DNA of 44,708 bases from Rhizobium sp. Q54 (lineage in GTDB: Bacteria > Pseudomonadota > Alphaproteobacteria > UBA828), in NCBI GenBank assembly GCA_945892755.1, contig CAMDDO010000017.1, positions 1 to 44,708 on the forward strand, in the 5' to 3' direction. Positions 1 to 8,831 of this stretch are shown piece after piece. How positions within the stretch are numbered: position 1 is the stretch's first letter; every line of letters starts with the position of its first letter. The position numbers and the translations under genes are program-made. The notes under the pieces are model-generated. The model was not told the DNA's origin. It ran no database searches and saw nothing but the letters and a program-made list of their open reading frames with translations.

Positions 1-11
1 GACTCGGTTGC

Positions 12-222
12 GTTGCGCCGTGGCGAGGCGATTCGCCAGGCGCGACGCGAAGAGCGATGCGGGGCCATCGGTCGAGCGGCGCAACGCCGCGAGCGCCCGC
101 CCCGGCGCAACCCTTAGGGCCGGGGCCTTTTGCGCCGCGGGTTCGTCGCAGGGCTCGCCCGTAGGCGCCGCTACGCGCTTCGCCCGGCTCCTGCCCGCGG
201 CGCAAAATTCCTCCGGCGCAAC
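12..222. repeat. Palindromic/direct repeat element downstream of the HerA-like gene
   Basis: Noncoding DNA with dense short repeats. A perfect 14-bp inverted repeat pairs 128-141 (TTTTGCGCCGCGGG) with 194-207. The 10-mer CCGGCGCAAC occurs in direct orientation at 102-111 and 213-222, flanking that hairpin, and the shorter GGCGCAAC / GTTGCGCC word also occurs at 78-85 and, inverted, at 12-19. GCCCCGGC/GCCGGGGC pairs lie between. The layout looks like a multicopy intergenic palindromic element; whether it recurs elsewhere in the genome cannot be seen here. A long open frame crosses it on the + strand but runs antisense to the HerA-like gene and is not credible as a protein. Confidence 0.5.
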
Positions 223-247
223 TGGGTCAACTTGGTCGGAATATGCT

Positions 248-1909
248 CTAGCGCACCTGGCGCCGCCAGCGATCGACCACGCCGGTGAGGAAGCGGTCGC
301 CCTCGATATCGTTCTGCCAGGCCTTGGGGAAATTGCTCGAATCGCCGCGCGGCCGCTGCGCCGCCGGCAAGTCGAGAAAGCGCAGGCGCATCGGGTGGGT
401 CACGCCCTCGCCGACCACGATCGCCTCCTGCTGGCGCAGCGCGGGCAGCGCCTTCAACAGGCCGCCGGCATCGTCGGGCAGCGTACGCCGGACGTATTCC
501 TGGTCCTTTTCCGTGTTCATGCGCAGCGCGAACACGGTGCTGCATTGAGAGAGAATCGATTCCGACACCTCGGAGGGCCGCTGGGTGACCAGACAGAGCG
601 AGACGCCGTATTTGCGTCCCTCTTGGGCGATGCGCGAGATCGCGCGGCGCGTCGGTTCGAAGCCCGCGCCTTGATCGCGCGGGATATAGCGATGCGCCTC
701 CTCGCAGACCAGGAGGGTCGGGATTTGCTCCTCGCGCAGGCTCCACAGCGCGAAATCGAACACCAAGCGGCAGAGCAGAGAGACCACGACATTGGTGATC
801 TCGGAAGGCACCGCCGAAAGATCCATGATCGTGATCGGCTTGCCGGCGACCGGAATACGAAGGATACGCGCCAGGATCTCGCGCATGTTGTCGCGCGCCG
901 CGGCGATGCCGCCGAACATGAAAGCGTAGCGCCGATCCTTGCGCAGATTGTCGATCGTGGTCAGCAGCCGGAGATAGGGCAGCGTGTTATCCGGCCGATC
1001 CAGCTTGCCCATGGCCTCGTTAATGCGCTGGATCAGGACCGGCAGACGATAGGGCACGGGTGTGTCGACCGTGGTCTCGATGTCGTCCGACTCTTGGCCG
1101 GAGAATTCGCGCCGCGCGCTGACCACCGCTTCCTTCAGAATCGCCGCCTCGCGACTGCGACTGGCCGGATCTCGGCTGCACAGCACCTCGACAATCTCTT
1201 CGAAGGTAAGCAGCCAATAAGGCAGTTGCAGCGAATTCGTCGTGATGTACTCGGCTGATTTCCCGAAGGCCGCGCCATATTCATTGTGCGGGTCGAGCAC
1301 GACGATGTGGCCATTGGGGTGCGCCGCCAAGAGCGAGCTCAGGATCAGCGTCACGGCGCACGATTTGCCGGAGCCGGTCGTGCCCAGGATCGCCGAGTGC
1401 TTGCACAAGAACTCCTGCGACATGAGATAGGCGGGCAAATTGCGGTCCTGATAGAGCGTGCCGATCGTCATCGGCGGCGAATTGGGCCGCGCATAGATTC
1501 GCGCCAAGTCGTCGGGCGCGGCCAGGAAGATCGGCGCGGCGAGCCGAGGAAAGATCGAAATGCCGCGCATGAACATGGGCTCGATCTGTCCGTTGGTGAT
1601 GAGCGCCTCGCCGAGCAGGTCGATTTCGGCGATCGCCTCGCTCTCGGGCATCAGCGCCCTCGCCCCGCCGATGATCTTCTGGCTCGAGATGAAGCCATAA
1701 GCGACCGACCCCGGCGTCGGGACCTTGACCAGCGCGCCGACCGAGGCCCGCGCAAAAATCTCGGTCGCCGGCGGGCCACCCTCGAAGCCGAGCCGGCAGG
1801 TAAGACGCATGCCGCTCACCGCCGTGATCACGCCGATCTGGTCGCTCGCGGCCGGCGACGAAGCGCCCTGATCGATGCCGGTTGGTTTTGAGATTTCGTT
1901 CACGGGCAT
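248..1909 (-). CDS. HerA-like DNA-translocating ATPase (HAS-barrel plus DUF87)
   Basis: A 553-residue protein of the HerA/FtsK-like hexameric ATPase group, which pump or unwind DNA, often in end resection. An N-terminal beta-rich region (about residues 20-130) fits the HAS barrel. Walker A is GTTGSGKS at 176-183, DPHNEYG lies at 206-212, and Walker B is LLVCEEAH around 399-406. These are family hallmarks and the length is typical. The start is supported by GGGAGA a few bases upstream on the minus strand. The usual partner nuclease NurA is not next to it: the neighbours are repeat DNA and an SDR gene. It could serve DNA repair or act as the motor of a defence system, but nothing else here supports the latter. 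Family confidence is high, specific role unknown. Confidence 0.9.
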   Translation of the reverse strand: MPVNEISKPTGIDQGASSPAASDQIGVITAVSGMRLTCRLGFEGGPPATEIFARASVGALVKVPTPGSVAYGFISSQKIIGGARALMPESEAIAEIDLLGEALITNGQIEPMFMRGISIFPRLAAPIFLAAPDDLARIYARPNSPPMTIGTLYQDRNLPAYLMSQEFLCKHSAILGTTGSGKSCAVTLILSSLLAAHPNGHIVVLDPHNEYGAAFGKSAEYITTNSLQLPYWLLTFEEIVEVLCSRDPASRSREAAILKEAVVSARREFSGQESDDIETTVDTPVPYRLPVLIQRINEAMGKLDRPDNTLPYLRLLTTIDNLRKDRRYAFMFGGIAAARDNMREILARILRIPVAGKPITIMDLSAVPSEITNVVVSLLCRLVFDFALWSLREEQIPTLLVCEEAHRYIPRDQGAGFEPTRRAISRIAQEGRKYGVSLCLVTQRPSEVSESILSQCSTVFALRMNTEKDQEYVRRTLPDDAGGLLKALPALRQQEAIVVGEGVTHPMRLRFLDLPAAQRPRGDSSNFPKAWQNDIEGDRFLTGVVDRWRRQVR

Positions 1910-2079
1910 GGTCTCCCGCGCAAGGGTTGCGCTCGAGGCAAAGATGGTGGGTTGGCGACCGGGCGTGGCGCCATGCCCCGGAACAGGAGAGCGCCTGAGG
2001 TCTTATGAATCGGTTAAACAGACTGGTTTCGCGCCCAGGCGCGGCGCGTTTCGGTCGCTTTCGGGCTCTGTACGGCGGC

Positions 2080-2796
2080 TCAGACCAAAAGACCGCCGCC
2101 GTCGATCGTCAGGGTGATGCCGGTGACATAGTCGTTCTTCATCAAGAAGAGCACGGCATCGGCGACTTCCTCGGGGCGTCCGATGCGTCGCGCCGGAATG
2201 CGTTGCGCGACCGCGGAAAGCACTTCGGCACGACGCGCCCCCAGCAGATCGTCAAGCAGCGGCGTATCGATGAACCCCGGCTGAATCGTATTGACACGGA
2301 TCGGCGCGAGATCGACCGCAAGCGAGCGCGCGAAGCCCTCGACCGCGCTGCATGAAGCGGTCGCGACCGAAGCGCCGATGATTGGTCGCTTTGCCGCCGT
2401 GCCCGACATGAAGGTGATCGAGCCACCCTCGGTCATTCTAGGCGCGGCGTATTTCGCGGCATAGAAGGCGCCCCAAAAGCGCATGTCCAGGGCCGGCCGC
2501 ACCGCGGCAGCATCAGGCGCCAGACGCGGATCTTTCACCAGCATGCCGGCGGTAATGAACACATGGTCGACCCGATCCAGACCGCGAAACAGCGCCTCGG
2601 TGCCACGCTCATCAACAACATCCAAGGCGAGCGTACGCGCGCCACCGCCGAGCTCGGCCTCGGCCTTGCGCAGGCGCGCCGTGGTCCGTCCGGTGACGAC
2701 CACGCGCGCCCCTTCGGCCAGCGCGGCCTTGGCCGTGGCCAGGCCAATACCTGAACTACCGCCGAGAACAACGACCGTCTTGTCCTTGAGCGTCAT
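2080..2796 (-). CDS. SDR-family protein with altered active site
   Basis: A 238-residue short-chain dehydrogenase/reductase with a Rossmann fold: nucleotide-binding GGSSGIG at 12-18, ITAG at 81-84 in the NAG position, and the C-terminal region ending TLTIDGG as in typical SDRs. The catalytic serine (S131, MSGTAA) is present. Where YxxxK is expected the protein reads ATASC, so Tyr is replaced by Ala145 and Lys by Cys149; the codons are unambiguous. SDR subfamilies with changed active sites exist, so the gene is not necessarily broken, and the frame is intact over full length. It is divergently oriented from the MFS gene across about 210 bp. It may bind NAD(P) without classical SDR catalysis; substrate unknown. 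Confidence 0.85.
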   Translation of the reverse strand: MTLKDKTVVVLGGSSGIGLATAKAALAEGARVVVTGRTTARLRKAEAELGGGARTLALDVVDERGTEALFRGLDRVDHVFITAGMLVKDPRLAPDAAAVRPALDMRFWGAFYAAKYAAPRMTEGGSITFMSGTAAKRPIIGASVATASCSAVEGFARSLAVDLAPIRVNTIQPGFIDTPLLDDLLGARRAEVLSAVAQRIPARRIGRPEEVADAVLFLMKNDYVTGITLTIDGGGLLV

Positions 2797-3009
2797 GCTG
2801 GTCGGCCCCCCACTGTCGATCGATCGGCGAGCCTAGCCCAGCCTCGGGGCGGCAGCCACAACTTGGTGGGTGGAAACGAATCATGGCCCTTGGGCGCCAA
2901 GCGCATTAGGTTCCCGTCCGGATCCGATTTTGGGCATCCCGTTTGTACGGCTTCGTGGGTGGCGCGATTGGCGAGGCTCGGATTCTTGACGCAGACCACC
3001 GTCGCTCAT

Positions 3010-4215
3010 ATGGACGGCGCCCAGTCATGGCTGCGCCTGGTGGTCTCGGTCCTGGTCGCGCTGATCAGCACGGTCGGGATGTGGTCGGTCGTGATCATCC
3101 TGCCCGAGGTGCAGCGCGACTTTGGCATCGACCGCGCCGAAGCGTCGATGCCCTACACCGCCGTCATGCTGGGCTTTGCCGCCGGCAATTTCATTCTCGG
3201 CCGCTTGGTCGACCGCTACAGCATCACCACCGTGCTGATCGGCGCGGCGCTCATTCTCGGCGGCGGCTTCGTGCTGACCGGCATCACCACCAATATCTGG
3301 CAGTTCACGATCATTCAGGGCGTCATGATCGGCGTGGGCACATCGGCGGGCTTCGGCCCGCTGATCGCCGACATTTCGCATTGGTTCCAACGCCGGCGCG
3401 GCATCGCGGTGTCGATGGTGGCCGCCGGCAACTACTTGGCCGGCGCGGCCTGGCCGCTGATCTTGAAGGACGTCATTGCGGCCGATGGCTGGCGCGCGGC
3501 GCATTATCTCATCGCGATCGTCATCGTGGGCTCGGTCATTCCGCTGTCGCTTCTGCTCAGGCGCCGCCCCCCGCTTGAGGCGGCGGCGCCCGCATTAGGC
3601 AGGGTCCATACGCGCAGGACGGTACGACCCCTCAATCTTTCCCCGCGCGCGCTCCAGGGCCTGCTCATCGTCGCCGCCCTCTGTTGTTGCGTCGCCATGT
3701 CGATGCCGCAGGTGCATCTGGTCGCCTATTGCGGCGATCTCGGCTATGGCCAAGCCGCCGGAGCCGAAATGCTCTCCATCATGCTGGCCGGCGGCGTGGT
3801 GAGCCGCCTCATTTGGGGCTTCGCGTCGGACTATATCGGCGGCTTGCGCACGATTTTGTTCGGCGCGCTGCTGCAGGGCATCGCGTTGCTCCTCTATATC
3901 CCGTTCGACGGCCTGGCCTCGCTCTATGTCGTCTCGCTGGTATTCGGCCTGGCGCAAGGCGGCATCGTGCCGGCCTATGCGATGATCGTGCGCGAATACC
4001 TACCCGCGAAAGAAGCGGGCCAACGGATCGGCGTCGTGCTGATGTCGACCGTGATCGGCATGGCGTTCGGCGGCTGGCTGTCGGGCTGGATTTTCGACCA
4101 GACCGGCTCCTACCAAGCCGCCTTCCTCAACGGCCTCGCCTGGAACCTGCTCAACGTCACGATCATCAGCTCATTGCTATGGCGCACCATGCGGCCGAGC
4201 GCGGCGCGCGCTTGA
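3010..4215 (+). CDS. Major facilitator superfamily transporter
   Basis: About 401 residues from the chosen ATG, almost entirely hydrophobic helices in two six-helix halves, as in MFS permeases. The loop between helices 2 and 3 reads GRLVDRYS, the MFS signature position, and the matching second-half loop is around RLIWGFASDYIGG. The overall look (GMWSVVIILPEVQRDFG near the start, paired helices) resembles monocarboxylate/oxalate-formate type carriers, but the substrate cannot be read. The open frame extends upstream to 2863, but those residues are hydrophilic and unlike an MFS N-terminus, so ATG 3010 is preferred even though no strong ribosome site precedes it. It ends 10 bp from the convergent aminotransferase gene. 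Confidence 0.88.
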   Translation: MDGAQSWLRLVVSVLVALISTVGMWSVVIILPEVQRDFGIDRAEASMPYTAVMLGFAAGNFILGRLVDRYSITTVLIGAALILGGGFVLTGITTNIWQFTIIQGVMIGVGTSAGFGPLIADISHWFQRRRGIAVSMVAAGNYLAGAAWPLILKDVIAADGWRAAHYLIAIVIVGSVIPLSLLLRRRPPLEAAAPALGRVHTRRTVRPLNLSPRALQGLLIVAALCCCVAMSMPQVHLVAYCGDLGYGQAAGAEMLSIMLAGGVVSRLIWGFASDYIGGLRTILFGALLQGIALLLYIPFDGLASLYVVSLVFGLAQGGIVPAYAMIVREYLPAKEAGQRIGVVLMSTVIGMAFGGWLSGWIFDQTGSYQAAFLNGLAWNLLNVTIISSLLWRTMRPSAARA

Positions 4216-4225
4216 GCCGACCCGG

Positions 4226-5113
4226 TCACATCGGGATCGGCGTGCGGTGCGCGCCCGATTCGCGAAGCGTCCAGTAGAGCCGGTCGAGCCTTTGGGTCAG
4301 CGGGCCGGGCACCGGGTCGGCCAGCCTCCGTCCCGCGATTTCGCGCACGGCGAGCGCGCCGCCGGCGGTGCTGCAAGTGAACACCTCGTCCGCGGCATAG
4401 AGGTCGAAGGCGGTCAGATCGGCCTCCTCGACCGGCAGCGGCGCCTCGCGCGCGAGCTCGAGGAAGGTCTGGCGCGTGATGCCGCGCAGCACGTTCCGGC
4501 GCGGCGTGCGCACCACCCCATCCTTGATGACAAAAATGTTGGAAGCCGGCCCCTCGCAAACATTGCCGGCCTGATCGAGCCAGATCACGTCGTCATAGCC
4601 GGCTTCGAGGGCCTCGATGCGTGCCATCTGGGAGTGCAGCCGATCGAGGCACTTGTAGCGCGGGTCGAGCGTATCCGGCGAGAAGGCGCGCAAATGCGAG
4701 ATGAACAGCCGAATGCCCTTGCGTCGCGTCGCCTCGTCGGCAAGGAAGATGTAGGGCGCCGCCCAGACGATCATGGTCGGCTCATAGTCGCGCGGGTCGG
4801 CGACCACCGCTTTCGGCACGCCGCGCGTCACGATGAAGCGGATCGTCGCGTCGCGCAGATGGTTGCGTCGCACGGTCTCGACGATCGCCGCGCGCCAGTC
4901 CTCGCGCGACATCGGTGTTTGCAGCCGCGTCGCGCGCAACGAATCGAAAAAGCGATCGAGATGCTGATCAAGTTTGAAGATCGCGCCTTTCCACGCCGAG
5001 ACGACATCGAACACGCCATCGCCAAGCAAGAATCCCTGATCGAGCACTGAGATCGTCGCCTCACTGAGCGGCTTGTACTCGCCGTTGATGAACAGGATCG
5101 GTTGATTGGCCAT
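4226..5113 (-). CDS. Class IV (fold type IV) PLP aminotransferase
   Basis: A 295-residue member of the branched-chain / D-amino-acid aminotransferase fold. GEYKPLSEATISVLDQGFLLGDGVF-type sequence near residues 11-35 is the family N-terminus. The PLP lysine is K154 (in YKCLDRL) and the conserved PLP glutamate is E187 in CEGPASN, followed by LRGITRQ at 209-215, a phosphate-binding region. Amino-group transfer to a 2-oxo acid is expected; whether it acts on L-branched, D-amino acids or (R)-amines cannot be decided by eye. The start is preceded by TAGGAGA. It is the last gene of a minus-strand run with DUF938, a class III aminotransferase, a small protein and a Rieske oxygenase, suggesting a role in a nitrogen-compound catabolic pathway. 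Confidence 0.9.
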   Translation of the reverse strand: MANQPILFINGEYKPLSEATISVLDQGFLLGDGVFDVVSAWKGAIFKLDQHLDRFFDSLRATRLQTPMSREDWRAAIVETVRRNHLRDATIRFIVTRGVPKAVVADPRDYEPTMIVWAAPYIFLADEATRRKGIRLFISHLRAFSPDTLDPRYKCLDRLHSQMARIEALEAGYDDVIWLDQAGNVCEGPASNIFVIKDGVVRTPRRNVLRGITRQTFLELAREAPLPVEEADLTAFDLYAADEVFTCSTAGGALAVREIAGRRLADPVPGPLTQRLDRLYWTLRESGAHRTPIPM

Positions 5114-5135
5114 CGTGGTCTCCTATGACGAGGGG

Positions 5136-5759
5136 TCACACCGGGGCGCGCCGGTGGAATATCGCGATCAGATTATTGGCGGGCATTGCCGCGACCTCGT
5201 CGAGCGCAAAGCCCGAGCGCTCGGCGAGTGGCACGACCTGGGTGTCGAGGCAGCGCACGCCCCAGCGCGAATCCTGCGCTTGCAGCCCGGCGTCGAACGC
5301 CTGGTTGGAGGGCGCGGTGTGGGCACCATGGCGCTTGAAGGGTCCATAGAGAATCAGCGGTGCGGCGCGCGGTAGCACACGCGCCGCGCCGGCAAACAGG
5401 CTTTCCGCCGCCGCCCACGGCGCGATATGGATCATGTTGCAGCAGAAGATCGCGGCGGCCGCGCCAATCGGCCACGCGACGCCGCAAACATCAAGGACGA
5501 TCGCCGGAAGGACCCGCGAGCAATTTTCGGCGCGGGCATGGCCGTCGATGTCGGACAGCGCATCGGCACGCGCGTCGCTCGGTTGCCACATCAAGCCGGG
5601 CGAAAGCCGCGGCGCCATGAACGCGGCGTGCTCGCCGGTGCCGCTCGCGATCTCGAGCAACAACCCCTCAGCCGGCAGAACGCGCTGCAGGACCGTGAGA
5701 ATCGGTTCCCGGTTCCGTTGCGTGGCCGGGGCGTGACGCCGTGCCGTGTCGGTTTGCAT
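5136..5759 (-). CDS. DUF938 SAM-methyltransferase-like protein
   Basis: A 207-residue protein matching the DUF938 family, which has a class I methyltransferase fold. The N-terminus contains the typical APATQRNREPIL stretch and the nucleotide-binding-like LEIASGTGEHAAF at about 35-47, followed by a WQPSDA segment and a CCNMIHIAPW core around 105-116. The family is named from its fold; no reaction is established that I know of. It sits 9 bp after the class III aminotransferase stop and 22 bp before the class IV aminotransferase start, so co-transcription is very likely. Confidence 0.85.
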   Translation of the reverse strand: MQTDTARRHAPATQRNREPILTVLQRVLPAEGLLLEIASGTGEHAAFMAPRLSPGLMWQPSDARADALSDIDGHARAENCSRVLPAIVLDVCGVAWPIGAAAAIFCCNMIHIAPWAAAESLFAGAARVLPRAAPLILYGPFKRHGAHTAPSNQAFDAGLQAQDSRWGVRCLDTQVVPLAERSGFALDEVAAMPANNLIAIFHRRAPV

Positions 5760-5768
5760 CGCGCAATA

Positions 5769-7145
5769 TTACGCCGCGTCGCGCCTGATCTCGCCGTGTA
5801 CCGTGTCGAGCACGCCCTTGAGCGTGTCGAACAACTCGTCGATCTGCCCGGCCGTAATAATGAAAGGCGGCGCAATGACAAGCGCACCGCCGAGCGGGCG
5901 GATGATCAAGCCGCGATCGCGCGCGGTGTGGGCGAGGCGCTCGCCGATGCGCACCGGGCCGGGCAATGAGGCCTTGCTGGCTTTGTCGGCGACCATTTCA
6001 AGCGCGCCCATTAGCCCGACGCCGCGCGCCTCGCCGACCAAGGGGTGTGTCCCGAGCGCCTTTAGCCGCGCCATGAAATGCGGACTGACCGCGCGCAAAT
6101 GCTCGAACACGCCACCGTCCAGAATGATCCGGATCGCTTCGAGCGAAATCGCGCAACCAACCGGGTGGCCGGCCGTGGTGAAGCCGAGCGGAAATTCGGC
6201 CCATGGCTCGCAGGCCGCGCTCAAGCGCTCGTCGATCGACTTCGAAAGCATGACGGCGCCCATCGGGAAATAGCCGGCCGAGATGCTCTTGGACGCGACC
6301 ATGATGTCGGGCACCATGCCAACCGTCTCGGCGCCCCAGACCTCGCCGCTCCGCCCGAAGCCGCAAATCACCTCATCGCTGACCAGCGGAATGGCGTATT
6401 TCTTGAGTACTTTCTGGATCGCGGGGAAATAGCCCTTGGGCGGGATAAGCACACCACCCGCCCCCATGATCGGTTCGGCGAAAAAACCCGCGATGGTCTC
6501 CGGGCCTTCGGCCTCGATCGTGCGTTCAAGCGAGGCGGCGAGCCGAGCCGAGAAGGCCTCATCGCTTTCGTCTGGGAGCGCATAGCGCCAGGCGTGCGGG
6601 CAATCGGCCATGATCACTTCGGGCGAGGGCGGGCCGAACGCCCGGACATAATCCTTCCCGGTTAAGTTCGCGGTCATCACGGTCGCGCCATGATAGGCAT
6701 TCTTGCGCGTGATCAGCTTGCGCCGCTTTGGTTGGCCTTCCGAGGCCCAGATCATCCAGAGCAGTTTGATCACTGATTCGTTTGATTCCGAGCCCGAATT
6801 GGTGAAGAAGACGCGTCCCATCGGCATGGGCGAGAGCGCCCGCACACGTTCGGCCAATTCGATCGCGGGCTTGGTGTTGCGCGCGAAGAAGGTGTGATAG
6901 CCCGGCAGGGCGTCGTATTGGCGGCGGGCGGCCTCGGCCAGGCGTTTCTCGCTGAAGCCGAGCGTCATGTTCCAGAGCCCGGCATTGCCCTCCAAATAAC
7001 GGCGGCCGGCAGTATCGAAAACATAGATCCCCTCGCCGCGCTCGATCACGGTGGCGCCATCCTCGTGGATCGTCGGCAAATCGGTGAAGGTGTGGAAGAA
7101 GGCCGCCTTCTCGCGCCTCTCCCAAGATTGCTGGTCAGGCTTCAT
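5769..7145 (-). CDS. Class III (omega-type) PLP aminotransferase
   Basis: A 458-residue aminotransferase of the ornithine/beta-alanine-pyruvate/omega-transaminase class. Visible features are NSGSES at 116-121 (PLP phosphate contact), YHGAT at 151-155, the SDEVICGFGR region at 256-265 (Asp257 contacting the PLP ring nitrogen) and the PLP lysine K286 in ASKSISAGY. Class members move amino groups from omega-amino acids, polyamines or amines to pyruvate or 2-oxoglutarate. The open frame continues upstream to 7253, but that part is unlike the family and overlaps the preceding gene, so ATG at 7145 is chosen. It lies between the small coupled protein and DUF938 in the five-gene run. The amine substrate is unknown. 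Confidence 0.9.
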   Translation of the reverse strand: MKPDQQSWERREKAAFFHTFTDLPTIHEDGATVIERGEGIYVFDTAGRRYLEGNAGLWNMTLGFSEKRLAEAARRQYDALPGYHTFFARNTKPAIELAERVRALSPMPMGRVFFTNSGSESNESVIKLLWMIWASEGQPKRRKLITRKNAYHGATVMTANLTGKDYVRAFGPPSPEVIMADCPHAWRYALPDESDEAFSARLAASLERTIEAEGPETIAGFFAEPIMGAGGVLIPPKGYFPAIQKVLKKYAIPLVSDEVICGFGRSGEVWGAETVGMVPDIMVASKSISAGYFPMGAVMLSKSIDERLSAACEPWAEFPLGFTTAGHPVGCAISLEAIRIILDGGVFEHLRAVSPHFMARLKALGTHPLVGEARGVGLMGALEMVADKASKASLPGPVRIGERLAHTARDRGLIIRPLGGALVIAPPFIITAGQIDELFDTLKGVLDTVHGEIRRDAA

Positions 7146-7155
7146 CGCGGCCCCG

Positions 7156-7491
7156 CTAGCTATGATGTTGTTCGTAGGAGACGAAGCGCGACGGGTGCAT
7201 ACCGTCGAATTTATCGAGACGTTTATAGAGCTCGACGATGTTCGAGATTTCAACCAATGACAGCATAAGATTCATCAAGGGTTTGTTCGCAGCCGACATC
7301 TGCTCCAGCGGTTCGCGATCGAGAAAGGCGACAATCGTCTCAAGTTGCGGCATCGCCGTGGCGTAGAAAGAATTGAGCTCATCCATCGAGCTGGCGAGGC
7401 GCTTGATCGTGCGCTCGCGTTCGGTCGGCAGCGCCCAGGCCATGAACGGCATGAGCGATTTGAACGCCTCGGGCAGAGTCGCAACGGTCAT
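7156..7491 (-). CDS. Small uncharacterised protein coupled to the Rieske oxygenase
   Basis: A 111-residue, mostly helical, soluble-looking protein with no signal peptide or membrane segment. I do not recognise a family. Its ATG overlaps the stop of the upstream Rieske gene (ATGA at 7488-7491), a classic translational-coupling arrangement, so it is probably made in step with the oxygenase. Conserved-looking helical stretches such as FMAWALPTERERTIKRLASS and the C-terminal YKRLDKFDGMHPSRFVSYE suggest a compact helical domain. It could be an accessory or assembly partner of the oxygenase or a small subunit; it shows none of the features of a Rieske beta subunit, which is longer and NTF2-like. 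Confidence 0.75.
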   Translation of the reverse strand: MTVATLPEAFKSLMPFMAWALPTERERTIKRLASSMDELNSFYATAMPQLETIVAFLDREPLEQMSAANKPLMNLMLSLVEISNIVELYKRLDKFDGMHPSRFVSYEQHHS

Positions 7492-8681
7492 CGCGCCAGC
7501 TCCACCGCGCCGACATGGTCCTCGACTACCTTATGGAAGTAGCGGATGCAGATTTCATCGTCTTGCAAATGGATCTCGCGCTTGGCGCGGGATGCCAACC
7601 CGGCGTGGATCGCCTCATGGGCCTTGGCATCCTCTTGCAATGTGTCGCGCAAACGGCAGAGCGCGTATTCCTGCGCAAGGCGCGTGCCGGCATTGTCGGC
7701 CGGCGGATAGTAGTAGCGGATTTCCCAAATCGTGTGATCGACCGCGAGCGGCCAGAAATTATAGGTCACCATGTAGTCCGCCTTGGGCGCCTTGAAGAGC
7801 AGGATCACCATGTTGGGGAAGACCAGAAAGAAGTCGAAGTCTCCGATCATCTGATTGAGGCGCACGGCGTTCTTGGTGGCATCGAGCCGGCCGAGCAGCG
7901 CGCCGAGCGGCGAAATCTTGTATTCGGGATTGTACTCGCACGACCACACGCAGTGCCGGTCATAAAGGTTCACGTCGTAGAGGCGGGTATACTTGTTGTC
8001 TTTCAGAATGAAGGCGTCGGGGAAGGTGAAGCGATGCTGAAACGGCAGATGATAGACCTCGTTTTGCGCATCGATCGCGACCTTCCAATTGGCGCGCTCG
8101 TCAACCTTGTAGGTGCGGAGCCGAGCAAGCTCGCCGAACGGCGCGCCACTCAACTGCTTGGCGACGCCGCCTAAATAGTCCTCCAGTGATTGCGTGCCCT
8201 CGGCGTCGAGATTGACAAAGACGAAGCCCTCCCAAATGCCGATGCGCACCGGTGTCAGGCCAAGCTTCGATTTGTCGAGCCCAAAGAAATTTTCTTCATC
8301 GGGCACCCATGAGAGCTTGCCCTCGGTATCAAAGGTCCAGAAATGAAAGCCGCACATGATCTTGCCCGGGCAGGCGCCGCGCTCATGCGGCACCAATTTG
8401 TTGCCGCGATGCGAGCAGACATTGTGAAAGGCACGGACCTGGCTGTCCTTGCCGCGCATGACCAGGATCGAGGTGCGACAGACCGCGAGCTCGCGCACGA
8501 AATACTGCCCGCGCTCGGGGATCTCATCGACCCGCCCGACATTGAGCCAGCAACGGCGGAAAATGTGATCGCGCTCGCGCTCGAAATATTCCGCCGAGAT
8601 GCAGGACTCAGTCGAAACCGGCCCCGTGCCGAGCGCGGGGTACTTCGCCGCCCAGCGCTTGTTGGTCATCAGGGTCTTCAT
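7488..8681 (-). CDS. Rieske non-heme iron oxygenase, alpha subunit
   Basis: A 397-residue aromatic-ring-hydroxylating-dioxygenase-type alpha subunit. The Rieske [2Fe-2S] ligands are C89-x-H91 and C110-x2-H113. The mononuclear iron site is H211-x4-H216, preceded by E208 where naphthalene dioxygenase has Asp205; a Glu here is seen in alpha-only enzymes such as carnitine monooxygenase CntA, so substrates like quaternary amines or aliphatic acids are as likely as aromatics. ATG 8681 is chosen because GGAGGG lies just upstream and the protein begins with the usual short leader; the longer frame to 8993 runs into the divergent flavin reductase. No ferredoxin or reductase subunit is adjacent; the divergent flavin reductase at 8832 is a possible but unusual electron source. 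First gene of the five-gene minus run. Confidence 0.92.
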   Translation of the reverse strand: MKTLMTNKRWAAKYPALGTGPVSTESCISAEYFERERDHIFRRCWLNVGRVDEIPERGQYFVRELAVCRTSILVMRGKDSQVRAFHNVCSHRGNKLVPHERGACPGKIMCGFHFWTFDTEGKLSWVPDEENFFGLDKSKLGLTPVRIGIWEGFVFVNLDAEGTQSLEDYLGGVAKQLSGAPFGELARLRTYKVDERANWKVAIDAQNEVYHLPFQHRFTFPDAFILKDNKYTRLYDVNLYDRHCVWSCEYNPEYKISPLGALLGRLDATKNAVRLNQMIGDFDFFLVFPNMVILLFKAPKADYMVTYNFWPLAVDHTIWEIRYYYPPADNAGTRLAQEYALCRLRDTLQEDAKAHEAIHAGLASRAKREIHLQDDEICIRYFHKVVEDHVGAVELAR

Positions 8682-8831
8682 CGCACCACCCTCCGCGGCA
8701 GGCCAAGTCCTGCTGCCCGGAATGAGGCCAGATCGACCCTGGCCTTTCAAGTATGCCGACCATCGGGCTTCCGCTTTCACCCGCAGCCGGACTAGTTTAA
8801 CAGCCCGCGCGCCCGACCGAGAGGCTGACTC

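Noticed and set aside
8-1258. 416-codon open frame on the + strand
   Set aside because: It runs antisense to the HerA-like gene, has no recognisable domain and is the kind of shadow frame common in GC-rich DNA.
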